Of a stretch of 64,000 nucleotides of DNA, positions 7,423-16,379 are shown in pieces. Positions within the stretch are counted from its first letter, which is position 1. Each line of letters opens with the position of its first letter. A model generated the notes under the pieces. The model saw only the letters and a list, made by a program, of their open reading frames with translations. It had not been told where the DNA came from and did not search any database. A program made the position numbers and the translations under genes. Origin of the DNA: Amycolatopsis cihanbeyliensis (lineage in GTDB: Bacteria > Actinomycetota > Actinomycetes > Mycobacteriales > Pseudonocardiaceae); NCBI RefSeq assembly GCF_006715045.1, contig NZ_VFML01000001.1, positions 4,680,501 to 4,744,500 of the forward strand, written 5' to 3'.

Positions 7423-9945
7423 ATGGACCGCAAGCGCCTGCTCAAGAACCCACTGCTGTGGATAGTCGCGGTTCTGCTGCTCTATTTCGCATTCAGCACG
7501 ATCTTCGACGGTGATCGCGACTACACCGAGATCCCCACGTCGCAAGCGATGGAGCAGATCCGAAGTGGGAATGTCGAAGAGGCGACCCTCGAGGACAAGG
7601 AGCAGCAGCTCAAGCTGACCCTGGCCAACGGCATCGAGAACGATGGCCAGCAGGTCAGCAAGGTGCTGACCAAGTTCCCCACTGCCGGCGGCACCGATAT
7701 CTACCGCGGGCTGCTCAACGCCGAGGCCGCGGGTGGCGGAGATCTCAAGTTCAGCACCACGGTCACCCAGCAGTCCTTCCTGACCCAGATGCTCATCTAC
7801 ATGATTCCGCTCGGCATTCTGCTGTTGCTGCTCATGTGGATGATGAACAACGCGCAGGGCGGCGGAAACCGGGTACTCAACTTCGGCAAGTCCAAGGCCA
7901 AGCAGCTGAACAAGGACATGCCCAAGACCACGTTCACCGACGTGGCGGGCGCCGACGAGGCCGTGGAAGAGCTGCACGAGATCAAGGACTTCCTGCAGAA
8001 CCCGGCGCGCTACCAGTCGCTCGGCGCGAAGATCCCGAAGGGCGTGCTGCTATACGGGCCGCCGGGCACCGGTAAGACGCTGCTGGCCCGCGCGGTCGCC
8101 GGCGAGGCCGGGGTGCCGTTCTACACGATCTCCGGTTCGGACTTCGTCGAGATGTTCGTCGGCGTCGGTGCCTCCCGGGTCCGCGACCTGTTCGAGCAGG
8201 CCAAGCAGAACGCGCCGTGCATCATCTTCGTGGACGAGATCGACGCGGTCGGCCGCCAGCGCGGCGCCGGCCTCGGCGGTGGGCACGACGAGCGCGAGCA
8301 GACCCTGAACCAGCTGCTGGTCGAGATGGACGGCTTCGACTCCCGTGGTGGGATCATCCTGATCGCGGCCACCAACCGGCCGGACATCCTGGACCCCGCG
8401 CTGCTGCGGCCCGGCCGGTTCGACCGGCAGATCCCGGTGTCCGCGCCCGACATGAGCGGCCGCAAGCAGATCCTCGAGGTGCACTCCAAGGGCAAGCCGC
8501 TCGCGCAGGACGCCGATATGCACGCGCTGGCCAAGCGCACCGTCGGAATGTCCGGCGCCGACCTGGCCAACGTGATCAACGAGGCCGCGCTGCTCACCGC
8601 GCGCCAGCACGGGCACGTGATCACCGACTCGGCACTCGAGGAGTCGGTGGACAGGGTGATCGGCGGCCCGGCCCGCAAGAGCCGGATCATCTCCGAGAAG
8701 GAGAAGAAGATCACCGCCTACCACGAGGGCGGGCACGCGCTCGCGGCGTGGGCGATGCCGGACATCGAGCCGGTCTACAAGCTGACCATCCTGCCGCGCG
8801 GCCGGACGGGTGGGCACGCCTTGCTTGTGCCCGAGGACGACAAGGACCTGATGACCCGCTCGGAGATGATCGGACGCCTGGTGTTCGCCATGGGCGGCCG
8901 CACGGCGGAGGAGCTCGTCTTCCACGAGCCGACCACCGGTGCCTCCGGGGACATCGAGCAGGCGACGAAGATCGCCAAGTCGATGGTGACCGAGTACGGC
9001 ATGAGCGCGCGGCTGGGCGCCGTGAAGTACGGCCAGGAGCAGGGTGACCCGTTCGTCGGTCGCTCGGCGGGCCGTCAGCCGGACTACTCGCTCGAGGTCG
9101 CGCACGAGATCGACGAAGAGGTCCGCAAACTCATCGAGACCGCGCACACCGAGGCCTGGGAGGTGCTGAACACCTACCGGGATGTGCTCGACGAGCTGGT
9201 GATCGAGCTGCTGGAGAAGGAGACCCTGCAGCGCAGGGACCTGGAACGGATCTTCGCCTCGGTGCAGAAGCGGCCGCACATCACCGTGTTCAACGAGTTC
9301 GGCGAGCGCAAGCCCTCGAACAAGCCGCCGATCAAGACCCCCGGCGAGCTGGCGATGGAGCGCGGCGAGCCGTGGCCTCCGCCCAGGCCCGAGGAGGAGC
9401 CCGCGGAGCCGGCGCCGACCCCGGTGGCCACCGCGCCCGGCGCCGGTGACCTGCCCGGCGGCGTCCCGCCCGGGCAGGCCCAGCCCGGCGGCCAGGAGGC
9501 GGGCAGCCCGAATCCCAACCCGAACCCGTATGCGCCGCCGCCTCCTGGGGGGTACCCGAACGGGGCCCGTCCCGCAGGTGGTCCGAACGGCACCGGCAAC
9601 GGTGGTTGGCCGCAGCCGTACGGCCAGGGCCAGCCGCAGGGTGGCCAGGGGGGTCCGCCGAACTACGGCGCCCCGCCCGGATGGACCCCGGCGACCTCGC
9701 CCAGCGGCCGGCCGAGCCAGCCGTGGCGGTCGAACGTGCCGACCCCGCCCTACCAGCAGCAACCCCAGCAGCCTCAGCAGCCGCAACAACCCCAGCAGCA
9801 GCCGCAGCAGGGCCAGTGGCAGGGCGAGGGCCAGTGGCAGCATGGTGGCCGGTACGGCGGTGCGCAGCCGCCCGAGGAGACCCATGGGGAGGGTCAGCAC
9901 CGACGCGGTAACCCCGACGACCCGGACGGTCATCATCGCCAGTGA
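7423..9945 (+). CDS. ftsH: ATP-dependent zinc metalloprotease FtsH
   Basis: FtsH is a hexameric membrane AAA+ protease that extracts and degrades membrane and regulatory proteins. Two N-terminal membrane segments (about residues 10-26 and 120-140) flank the periplasmic part. Walker A GPPGTGKT is near residue 212, a Walker B with [12 protein letters not shown] follows, then the arginine finger region and the zinc motif HEGGH near residue 434. The C-terminal ~190 residues are Pro/Gln/Gly-rich with PQQ repeats, longer than in enterobacterial FtsH but usual for actinomycetes. The ATG at 7423 gives the conserved [12 protein letters not shown] start; the ATG at 7369 is less likely. It overlaps folE by 62 bases. 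Confidence 0.96.
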   Translation: MDRKRLLKNPLLWIVAVLLLYFAFSTIFDGDRDYTEIPTSQAMEQIRSGNVEEATLEDKEQQLKLTLANGIENDGQQVSKVLTKFPTAGGTDIYRGLLNAEAAGGGDLKFSTTVTQQSFLTQMLIYMIPLGILLLLLMWMMNNAQGGGNRVLNFGKSKAKQLNKDMPKTTFTDVAGADEAVEELHEIKDFLQNPARYQSLGAKIPKGVLLYGPPGTGKTLLARAVAGEAGVPFYTISGSDFVEMFVGVGASRVRDLFEQAKQNAPCIIFVDEIDAVGRQRGAGLGGGHDEREQTLNQLLVEMDGFDSRGGIILIAATNRPDILDPALLRPGRFDRQIPVSAPDMSGRKQILEVHSKGKPLAQDADMHALAKRTVGMSGADLANVINEAALLTARQHGHVITDSALEESVDRVIGGPARKSRIISEKEKKITAYHEGGHALAAWAMPDIEPVYKLTILPRGRTGGHALLVPEDDKDLMTRSEMIGRLVFAMGGRTAEELVFHEPTTGASGDIEQATKIAKSMVTEYGMSARLGAVKYGQEQGDPFVGRSAGRQPDYSLEVAHEIDEEVRKLIETAHTEAWEVLNTYRDVLDELVIELLEKETLQRRDLERIFASVQKRPHITVFNEFGERKPSNKPPIKTPGELAMERGEPWPPPRPEEEPAEPAPTPVATAPGAGDLPGGVPPGQAQPGGQEAGSPNPNPNPYAPPPPGGYPNGARPAGGPNGTGNGGWPQPYGQGQPQGGQGGPPNYGAPPGWTPATSPSGRPSQPWRSNVPTPPYQQQPQQPQQPQQPQQQPQQGQWQGEGQWQHGGRYGGAQPPEETHGEGQHRRGNPDDPDGHHRQ

Positions 9946-10576
9946 GTCCCCGAACAACGTTCGGCCGGTATTCGACGAGGTGGGCCCGGAACGTGCCAAC
10001 GGCCGGGTCTTCGATCAGGTGCGGGCCGAGAACGCGATCCGTGAGCTCCTGATCGCCTGCGGTGAGGACCCGGAGCGGGAGGGCCTTCGGGAGACGCCCG
10101 CCCGGGTCGCCCGCGCCTACCAGGAGATGTTCGCCGGGCTCTACGACGACCCCGACCGGGTACTGGACCGCACCTTCGCGGAGAGCCACGAGGAGATGGT
10201 GCTGGTCAGCGACATCCCGATGTACTCGACCTGCGAGCACCATCTGGTGCCGTTCCACGGGGTGGCGCATGTCGGCTACATCCCGAACGGGCACGGCAAC
10301 GTCACCGGCCTTTCCAAACTGGCCCGGTTGGTGGACCTGTACGCCAAGCGGCCGCAGGTACAGGAGCGGCTGACCTCGCAGATCGCCGACGCCCTCGACC
10401 GCAGGTTGAAGCCGCGCGGGGTGATCGTGGTGGTCGAGGCAGAGCATCTGTGCATGTCGATGCGGGGTATCCGCAAGCCGGGGGCCCGGACCACCACCTC
10501 GGCCGTCCGCGGGCTGCTGCAGACCTCCGCCTCCTCCAGGGCGGAGGCGCTGGATCTGATCAAGGGCCGACGGTGA
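9884..10576 (+). CDS. folE: GTP cyclohydrolase I
   Basis: FolE converts GTP to 7,8-dihydroneopterin triphosphate, the first step of folate synthesis. The zinc-site segment [10 protein letters not shown], the catalytic region [10 protein letters not shown] and the distal cysteine in HLCMSMRG are all present, so this is a complete zinc-dependent type I enzyme. From the ATG at 9884 (GAGGAGA three bases upstream) it has 230 residues. This start lies inside the ftsH 3' end in another frame. It heads a tightly packed folE-folP-folB run with 4-base stop/start overlaps. Confidence 0.96.
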   Translation: MGRVSTDAVTPTTRTVIIASESPNNVRPVFDEVGPERANGRVFDQVRAENAIRELLIACGEDPEREGLRETPARVARAYQEMFAGLYDDPDRVLDRTFAESHEEMVLVSDIPMYSTCEHHLVPFHGVAHVGYIPNGHGNVTGLSKLARLVDLYAKRPQVQERLTSQIADALDRRLKPRGVIVVVEAEHLCMSMRGIRKPGARTTTSAVRGLLQTSASSRAEALDLIKGRR

Positions 10577-11433
10577 GCGCCGCGCGCGCACGGCATCCCG
10601 CCCTGCCCGATCCCGGCCGCTGCGTCGTGATAGGTGTGTTGAACGTCACTCCGGACTCGTTCTCCGACGGTGGCCGCTACCTCGGCGTGGACGGCGCGCT
10701 GGCGCACGCGCACGCCATGTGGGAGCGCGGAGCCGACCTGATCGACGTGGGTGGCGAGTCCACCCGGCCGGGTGCGGACCGGGTGGCCGCGGAGACCGAG
10801 ATCGAGCGGGTGCTCCCGGTGATCCGGACCCTGGCCGAGGACGGCATCGCGCTGTCGGTGGACACCACGAGGGCCACGGTCGCCGAGGCCGCCCTCCGGG
10901 CGGGGGCCCGGATCGTCAACGACGTCTCCGGCGGGCTCGCCGACCCCGATATGGCCAGGATGGTCGCCGAATCCGGGGCGCCGTGGGTGCTGATGCACTG
11001 GCGCGGTCACAGCAAGGACATGACCTCGCTGGCGACCTACACCGACCCGGTCGCCGAGGTCCGTGCCGAGCTCGGCGACCGGGTGGAGGCCGCGCTCGCC
11101 GCGGGGGTGCGACCGGAGGCGTTGGTACTGGACCCCGGGATCGGGTTCGCCAAGCGGGCCGAGCACGACTGGGCACTGCTGCACCGCATGGACGTGCTGC
11201 TGGACCTCGGCTTCCCGGTGCTGGTCGGGGCCTCCCGCAAACGGTTCCTCGGCCGCCTGCTCGCCGATCCGGATGGCCACCCGCGCCCGGCCGCCGGTCG
11301 CGAGGACGCCACCGCGGCGATGTCCGCACTGGCCGCCGCCGCCGGTGCCTGGGGGGTGCGGGTGCACGAGGTCGGTGCCTCGCTGGACGCCGTGTCGGTG
11401 GCCGCGGCCTGGGGCAAGGGAACCCCGGAGTGA
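10573..11433 (+). CDS. folP: dihydropteroate synthase
   Basis: FolP condenses p-aminobenzoate with 6-hydroxymethyl-dihydropterin pyrophosphate and is the sulfonamide target. The N-terminal [14 protein letters not shown] and [12 protein letters not shown] motifs are the pterin- and pABA-site loops. LDPGIGFAK and the VGASRKRF region complete the TIM barrel, and length is 286 residues. The GTG at 10573 overlaps the folE stop (GTGA), and its own stop overlaps the folB GTG in the same way, indicating coupled translation. Confidence 0.96.
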   Translation: MSAARARHPALPDPGRCVVIGVLNVTPDSFSDGGRYLGVDGALAHAHAMWERGADLIDVGGESTRPGADRVAAETEIERVLPVIRTLAEDGIALSVDTTRATVAEAALRAGARIVNDVSGGLADPDMARMVAESGAPWVLMHWRGHSKDMTSLATYTDPVAEVRAELGDRVEAALAAGVRPEALVLDPGIGFAKRAEHDWALLHRMDVLLDLGFPVLVGASRKRFLGRLLADPDGHPRPAAGREDATAAMSALAAAAGAWGVRVHEVGASLDAVSVAAAWGKGTPE

Positions 11434-11792
11434 CCGACCGGATCACCCTGACCGGGCTGCGGGTGTTCGGCAGGCACGGCGTGTTCGAGCACGAGCGCAG
11501 GGACGGTCAGGAGTTCGTGCTGGACATCACGGCCTGGCTGGACCTGGGCCCGGCCGCGGCCTCCGACGACCTCGCCGACACGCTGAACTACGGCGAACTC
11601 GCCGAGCGAGCCGCCGCGATCCTCGGTGGCGAGCCCCGCGACCTGATCGAGACCGTGGCCGGCCGGATCGCCGAGGACGTGCTGACCGACCGCAGGCTGC
11701 GGTCGGTCGAGGTCACCGTGCACAAACCGGCCGCCCCGATCCCGCTGACCTTCGCGGACGTCGCGGTCACCGTGTACCGCTCCCGCCCCTGA
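11430..11792 (+). CDS. folB: dihydroneopterin aldolase
   Basis: FolB cleaves dihydroneopterin to 6-hydroxymethyl-dihydropterin and glycolaldehyde. The 120-residue protein has the short one-domain fold with [12 protein letters not shown] near the N-terminus, TLNYGELAE in the middle and the [10 protein letters not shown] segment carrying the conserved lysine near the C-terminus. The GTG start overlaps folP. In related genomes folK (pyrophosphokinase) normally follows; here the operon stops and a 21-bp tandem array begins 11 bases later. Confidence 0.95.
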   Translation: MTDRITLTGLRVFGRHGVFEHERRDGQEFVLDITAWLDLGPAAASDDLADTLNYGELAERAAAILGGEPRDLIETVAGRIAEDVLTDRRLRSVEVTVHKPAAPIPLTFADVAVTVYRSRP

Positions 11793-11803
11793 TCAGCCCG
11801 CGT

Positions 11804-11929
11804 GTTTGCCGCCCACGTACGCGTGTTGGCCCCCCACGCGGGTGAGTTTGCCGCCCACGCGGGTGAGTTTGCCGCCCACGCGCGTGAGTTGGCCGTCCAC
11901 GTCACCGGGTTGGCCGTCCACGTCACCGG
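11804..11929. repeat. 21-bp-period tandem array (six units)
   Basis: Units begin at 11804, 11825, 11846, 11867, 11888 and 11909, each of the form GTTKGCCGYCCACG plus seven variable bases; a seventh partial unit follows. The first four units share a CGCGNGTGA-type end and the last two are identical to each other, so the array has grown by local duplication. The stop codon of the minus-strand DUF998 gene (11923-11925) lies inside the last unit. I infer a mobile or slippage-prone intergenic repeat of the type common in Pseudonocardiaceae. Confidence 0.8.
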
Positions 11930-12615
11930 GTCGGCCGCATGCCGGGCCGTCGAGTGAGGTAGCTCACCCCGATCACGATCATCGCGATCAACATCGGGAA
12001 GATCGCCACCCGTTCCACCGCCCCGCCCCAGCCCTGCAGCCCGCCGAAAAGGCCGAGCTGCTGGGCCAGCGCGATCAGCACCCCGGCGAACCCGACGAGG
12101 GCGGCCCCGACCCCGACCGTGCCGACCGCTCGCCCGTTCCGGCGCAGTGCGAGCCCGAGCAGCAGCAGCCCCGCGTTCCCGCACAGGGTCGCGGCCGCGG
12201 CCCCCACCAGATGCGCGGTGAGCTCCAGGTTGCCGGGGTTGGCCCCGACCAGCACCGTGCCGACCCCGGCCAGCGCGAGTAGCGCCCCGGCCAGCCGGGG
12301 CAGCAGCCTGCCCGCGGTCCCACGGGACAGGGCGATGCCGAGCAGCACCCCACCGGCCGCCACGCAGGCACCCAGCACGACGAAGGAGGCGTTCATGGCG
12401 GAGTGCCACGGCGAGCAGACGTAGGTCCGGTACCCGGGCGCCTGCCCGCAGACCGTGGTGCCGAGGTCGCTGATGTCGTTACGTGCCCAGCTGTACGGCG
12501 TCCGCCAGGCCGCCTGCACCAGCAGGTGCAGCACGAAGAACTGGACGATCAGCACCCACGCCACGGCGCCGGCCACGGCGTCCCGCCTGGTTGCCGGCAG
12601 CTGCTCTCGGGTCAC
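11923..12615 (-). CDS. DUF998 family membrane protein
   Basis: This 230-residue integral membrane protein has six or so hydrophobic segments and the DUF998 pattern: a first helix, a short outside loop with SDLG and CSPWHSAMN, then alternating Gly/Ala/Leu-rich helices. Its function is unknown. It runs opposite to the folate operon and occupies, with the adjacent MerR gene, the position where folK is expected. The MerR gene lies 7 bases upstream in the same direction, so both are probably transcribed together from the MerR promoter. Its last codons are contributed by the 21-bp tandem array. Confidence 0.8.
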   Translation of the reverse strand: MTREQLPATRRDAVAGAVAWVLIVQFFVLHLLVQAAWRTPYSWARNDISDLGTTVCGQAPGYRTYVCSPWHSAMNASFVVLGACVAAGGVLLGIALSRGTAGRLLPRLAGALLALAGVGTVLVGANPGNLELTAHLVGAAAATLCGNAGLLLLGLALRRNGRAVGTVGVGAALVGFAGVLIALAQQLGLFGGLQGWGGAVERVAIFPMLIAMIVIGVSYLTRRPGMRPTR

Positions 12616-12622
12616 GCCTCCA

Positions 12623-13585
12623 CTATGCAGCCGGCCCGGCCGAGGCGCGCAGCGCTTCCACGATCCAGGTGGCCGCCGCCACCCGGGAAGGGAACGGTTC
12701 CCAGCCGTTGATGATGCCCAGCAGCCGCCAGTAGTGCTCGGCCCGCGGATCGATACCCACCGCGATCTGCTCGGCGAGTTCGCGGCGGTAGGCGGGATCG
12801 GTGGACTCCCTGCCCGCCGGCGCCGAGGTGCTCGCGATCTCCGCGGCGAGTTCCCTCCCCCGCGCGGAGTCCGGGTCCACGCCCTCGTCCAGCGCGGCCT
12901 GGGCGGTGGAGTTCCAGGAGAACCAGCGCTCCTGCTGTGCCTGCGAAGCCGACATGTCCGCGCCCTCCGCGCGGGCGGTCGAATGCCGCTCGCTCATCCC
13001 GCGGATCAGCCGCCGGAAGTCCGCGTCCTTGACCAGCTCGGCCAGCTCGATCCAGGCCTCCAGCTGCTCGGGGGTCGGGTCCTCGGGCAACTCCGGCTTG
13101 GCCGAGCGCATCCACTCGTAGAAGTCCGGATCCACGTCGAGCCCGGCGGACACCTCCTCCCAGAACTCGTCGAGCAAACGCTTGCGCTCCCCGTCCGACA
13201 TGCTCGCCAGCTTGTTCATCAGCTTCACTTCCTCTGGTTCGGATCCCCGTTTGGCGACCGCCCGCAGCACGGCGCGGCGCAGCGTCAGCGCGCGGATCTG
13301 CTCGTCGAGCGCATCGACGTGCCGGGTGGCCAGCTGCGCCACGGTGGCCTCGCTGACCAGCACCGCGGACACCTCGGCCAGTCCGATACCCAGCTCGCGC
13401 AGGGTGCGGACCAGCTCGAGGCGGGCCAACGCCGTGGTGTCGTACAGCCGGTAGCCCGCTGGTGTGCGGTCGGTCGGCGGGAGCAACCCCTCGTCGGAGT
13501 AGAACCGGATCGTCTTGACCGGTAGCCCCGTCCGTTTGGCCAGCTCACCGATGGTGAACATGGCCGTCGCGCCCGCTGCTGTCAT
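12623..13585 (-). CDS. MerR family transcriptional regulator
   Basis: The 320-residue protein starts with a canonical MerR helix-turn-helix and wing (FTIGELAKRTGLPVKTIRFYSDEGLL, about residues 9-35; GYRLYD). A dimerisation helix follows, then a ~190-residue helical C-terminal domain of the kind that binds drugs or small ligands. The C-terminal ELAEQIAVGIDPRAEHYW segment suggests a TipAS-like helical sensor, but the ligand cannot be read. ATG 13585 has GGAGGG six bases upstream; the internal ATG at 13561 is an alternative if the transcript is leaderless. A dyad at 13591-13611 directly upstream looks like its own operator. It probably controls itself and the DUF998 gene. Confidence 0.88.
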   Translation of the reverse strand: MTAAGATAMFTIGELAKRTGLPVKTIRFYSDEGLLPPTDRTPAGYRLYDTTALARLELVRTLRELGIGLAEVSAVLVSEATVAQLATRHVDALDEQIRALTLRRAVLRAVAKRGSEPEEVKLMNKLASMSDGERKRLLDEFWEEVSAGLDVDPDFYEWMRSAKPELPEDPTPEQLEAWIELAELVKDADFRRLIRGMSERHSTARAEGADMSASQAQQERWFSWNSTAQAALDEGVDPDSARGRELAAEIASTSAPAGRESTDPAYRRELAEQIAVGIDPRAEHYWRLLGIINGWEPFPSRVAAATWIVEALRASAGPAA

Positions 13586-13590
13586 GCTGC

Positions 13591-13611
13591 ACCCTCCAGT
13601 CGGTGGAGAGT
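13591..13611. promoter_or_regulatory. MerR-type operator dyad
   Basis: ACCCTCCA (13591-13598), five bases, TGGAGAGT (13604-13611): 8-base arms with one mismatch. MerR proteins bind such dyads within a long -35/-10 spacer. It lies between the MerR start and the divergent DUF3180 gene and also contains the MerR ribosome site. Confidence 0.6.
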
Positions 13612-13648
13612 CCAGTATCCCGAATGCTTACGGCTACGCTCGGGTGTC

Positions 13649-14110
13649 ATGCACTTCACGCGGCCACGCGAGTTGGCCATCGCCGGAGTGATCGGCCTCG
13701 GTGCCGCCTACCTGCTGTTCGAACTCGTCTACAGCACCCTGCCGCGGTTGCCGACGCTCGCCGGGACCACCCTGTTGATCCTGGCCGTGATCGAGCTCGT
13801 ACTGGCGTTCTCGGTGCGCGGCCGGATCCGCGCCGGCCGCGTGCTCGGCGCGCTCATGATCGCCAGGGCGGTCGCGCTGGCGAAGGCGTCCTCCCTGCTC
13901 GGTTCGTTGATGGCAGGCGCATGGGTCGGGGTGCTCGGCTACCTGCTGCCACGGGCCGACCGGATCACCGCGGCGGAGAACGACCTGCCGGGCGCCGTCA
14001 TCGGGGTCTGTTGTGCCGTGGCATTGACGGCCGCAGCGCTGTGGCTGGAACATTGCTGCCGCACGCCGGAGCCGCGTGACTCTGATCGCCCGCCGGGCGC
14101 GACCGGTTAA
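13649..14110 (+). CDS. DUF3180 family membrane protein
   Basis: This 153-residue protein has four hydrophobic segments, an N-terminal helix starting near residue 9, and a Pro/Asp-rich cytoplasmic tail. It matches the DUF3180 family, whose gene follows folK in mycobacteria (Rv3605c) and most relatives. Function is unknown. Its presence here without folK marks the site of the replacement by DUF998 and merR. The ATG at 13649 has a weak ribosome site. The next gene starts 60 bases on. Confidence 0.85.
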   Translation: MHFTRPRELAIAGVIGLGAAYLLFELVYSTLPRLPTLAGTTLLILAVIELVLAFSVRGRIRAGRVLGALMIARAVALAKASSLLGSLMAGAWVGVLGYLLPRADRITAAENDLPGAVIGVCCAVALTAAALWLEHCCRTPEPRDSDRPPGATG

Positions 14111-14170
14111 CGCTCCGAAACCACCGCTCGAAGTACCGACCAGGTCTCGGTCGGGTAACTAGAAGGTACG

Positions 14171-16171
14171 GTGTTGGGCATGACGGGCGTGGGTGATGAC
14201 TCGCCGACAAGCCACAGCCGCCGCCCTGGCCGGCCGTGGCTCGTCCTGGGCTTCACACTCGCCCTGGCGGCCACTGCCGCGCTGGTGCTCACCGAGGACC
14301 TTCGTTACCTGCGGCTCGGCATCATCGCCGCACTGTGGGCCGCACTGATCGGGGCGTTCATCGCCGCCAGGTACCGCAAGCAGGTATCCGCCACCGAGGA
14401 CTCGGTGCGGCAGGCGCAGGAGGTCTACGAGCTCGAGCTGGAACGGGAGATCGCGGCCCGGCGCGAGTACGAGCTCGAACTCGAGGCCGAGGCGCGGGAC
14501 CGGGCCGAGGCGGGCTCCCGGGACGAACTCGAGGCCCTCCGCACCGAGGTGACCGCCCTCCGGGAGAGCCTGCAGTCACTGTTCGGTGGCGAGGTGCTCT
14601 ACGAGCGAGTGGCGCTGACCGCCCAGTCGACCCGGATGCGCTCGCTGAACGAGGAACCGCGGCTGGTCGCCGCGGCGGAAAGCAACGGGAGTAACGGGAG
14701 CAACGGGAAGCCACGAGTCCAGTTACCGGCAGGCGCGAAGAAGCAGGCGCCCGCGGAGGCCGCCGAGCAGCCGACCGAGCTGATGGGCCGGGTGCTGGAG
14801 CAGCCGGCCGATGCGCAGGCCGCGCCCCGCCGTAAGCCGCAGGCCCAGCAGGCTCCGGCCGCGAAGCAGGCACCGCCGAAGGCGCCCGAGCAGCCCCCGG
14901 CCGAGCAGCCCCCGCCAGCCCAGCGGCCGGCCCAGCAGCCGCAGACCGCGAAAACCCAGGAGGTCCGCAGGCCACAGCGCCCCGATGCGCAGGGCCCGCC
15001 GACTCGCCGGGTACCGCCACCGAACGAGCAGGTCGGTTCGGCGGCGGCCCGGGCGGCCAAGGCCGCGGGGGAGGCCCGTGCCGAGGCCGCGCGGATGCAG
15101 CAGCGCAGTGACCGGCCCGACCGACCCGACCGACCCGACCGGCCCGACCGACCTGACCGACCTGACCGACCCGACCGACCTGACCGACCCGACCGGCCGG
15201 ATGGCAGCAACCACGCCGACCGCCATGGCGGGGGACCGGAGCAGCCGACCCGCGCCGACCTGCGGCCCGCGCGGGGTCAGCAACCACCGGCCCAGCAGCC
15301 CGCTCCGCCGCAGCAACCACCGAATCGCCCTCCGGCGCAGCCCGCCGCGCAGCAGGGGCCCCGGCAGGACCTGACGAAACCGGCCATGAACCGGGCCGCG
15401 CAGGGCAGGCCCGCGGCCAGCGTGCCGCCGCCCACCCGCAAACCGGAACCCCGGCAGCAGCCGCCCCAGCCGCCCCAGCAGCCCGCGCAACCACAGCAAC
15501 CACAGCAGGCCGCCGAACCGCCGGCCGCGCGCAGCACCCCCGCCATGCCACCGGCCGGGCCGTCGCCTGCCGAGCCGGTTACCGAGGTGAAGGGTTCCCA
15601 GCCCGACTGGAACACCGCGTGGGAGCCGGCGCCCCCGGGCCGGCACGGTGGCAACGGCAGCGCCGTCGGCACGAACGGGGCCGCCACCGGTGCGTCGAAC
15701 GGGCACGGCCCAGCCGCCGAGCAGCCCGCCCAGCGGGCCGGTCGCCGGCACCGGGTGGAGGAGGACGAACCGGGGCACGCCGCCGAGCAGCCCGCACACG
15801 GCAGGCACGGCGCGCCCGAGTCCGGTGGCGGCGGGCGCAGGCACCGCCCCGAGGGCGAGCCGCCGTCCTGGGAACGGCTCGGCACCGCCGACTCCGAGGC
15901 CGACAGCGGCTCGCGGCGCCGTTCCACCGGCAGCCACGCCAGGCCGGCTGCGGACGAGACCGGCCACGGCCGCCGCTCCGCCGAGCCGGCGGAACCCGAG
16001 TACGGGCGGCGCTCCGCCGAGCGGCAGGACGCCGGCCACGGGCGCCGCTCGGCCGAACAGGAGGAGCCGTCCGGCTCGCACGCCGAGGGCCGCTCGGTGA
16101 GCGACCTGCTCGCCGCACACGGGGCGGGTGGTTCCAGCACCCCGCGCAGGCGGCGTCGCGCCGAGGACTGA
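14171..16171 (+). CDS. DUF6779-like membrane protein with long Pro/Gln-rich tail
   Basis: The protein (666 residues from GTG 14171, 663 from ATG 14180) has two N-terminal membrane helices (about residues 20-60) and a charged coiled coil (about 65-140). Then comes a very long disordered tail rich in Pro, Gln, Ala and Arg containing ten DRP repeats (15110-15199). It corresponds by position and architecture to M. tuberculosis Rv3604c, an Ala/Arg/Pro-rich membrane protein of unknown role. The tail ends in repeated GRRS(A/T) blocks. A cell-envelope or division scaffold role is only a guess from the architecture. AGAAGG sits 4 bases before the GTG, which favours 14171 slightly. Confidence 0.75.
   Translation: MLGMTGVGDDSPTSHSRRPGRPWLVLGFTLALAATAALVLTEDLRYLRLGIIAALWAALIGAFIAARYRKQVSATEDSVRQAQEVYELELEREIAARREYELELEAEARDRAEAGSRDELEALRTEVTALRESLQSLFGGEVLYERVALTAQSTRMRSLNEEPRLVAAAESNGSNGSNGKPRVQLPAGAKKQAPAEAAEQPTELMGRVLEQPADAQAAPRRKPQAQQAPAAKQAPPKAPEQPPAEQPPPAQRPAQQPQTAKTQEVRRPQRPDAQGPPTRRVPPPNEQVGSAAARAAKAAGEARAEAARMQQRSDRPDRPDRPDRPDRPDRPDRPDRPDRPDRPDGSNHADRHGGGPEQPTRADLRPARGQQPPAQQPAPPQQPPNRPPAQPAAQQGPRQDLTKPAMNRAAQGRPAASVPPPTRKPEPRQQPPQPPQQPAQPQQPQQAAEPPAARSTPAMPPAGPSPAEPVTEVKGSQPDWNTAWEPAPPGRHGGNGSAVGTNGAATGASNGHGPAAEQPAQRAGRRHRVEEDEPGHAAEQPAHGRHGAPESGGGGRRHRPEGEPPSWERLGTADSEADSGSRRRSTGSHARPAADETGHGRRSAEPAEPEYGRRSAERQDAGHGRRSAEQEEPSGSHAEGRSVSDLLAAHGAGGSSTPRRRRRAED
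15110..15199 (+). repeat. 9-bp tandem repeat encoding (Asp-Arg-Pro)10
   Basis: Ten consecutive 9-base units of the form GACCGRCCY encode Asp-Arg-Pro within the disordered tail of the DUF6779-like protein. Third-base differences among units show that it is not brand-new. Being a multiple of three, copy changes keep the frame. Confidence 0.9.
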
Positions 16172-16207
16172 CCGGGCATCCGGAACGTGTCGCGCGTTTC
16201 AGACAAG

Positions 16208-16333
16208 GAGGGTTATTCAGAACGACCCAGCGACCGCGGGCCGCCAGGCCCGTGCGGGCGGTCGTTGCAGGTCACAGCAGTGGTGACGCACGCTACGGAC
16301 CTGAACAACCCGACATTTGTGAATATGACACAA
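16208..16333 (+). promoter_or_regulatory. duplicated structured leader element, copy B
   Basis: This is the second copy of the element at 3398-3522. GGGTTATTCAG (16210-16220) can pair with CTGAACAACCC (16301-16311) with one A-C mismatch. The inner GC-rich hairpin (16230-16265) is almost unchanged, and the direct repeat is GTGACGCAC-GCTACGGAC (16284-16301). The conserved tail GTGAATA-GACACA follows. The copy ends 46 bases before the prsW-like start. Together with copy A it defines a repeated cis element placed in the 5' region of two envelope or secretion genes. Confidence 0.6.
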
Positions 16334-16379
16334 GCACTGATCGGCCGGCTGTCACCGGGCCCGGATATCGTGCCGGAGC

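Noticed and set aside
11588..12409. Minus-strand frame with a repeated SPAWAAN-type peptide
   Set aside because: The repeats come from the 21-bp tandem array, and the frame overlaps folB and the DUF998 gene out of register. Better explained as DNA repeat.
15110..15199. CRISPR-like regularity in the 9-bp repeat run
   Set aside because: Units are contiguous with no spacers and encode Asp-Arg-Pro in frame; no cas genes are present.
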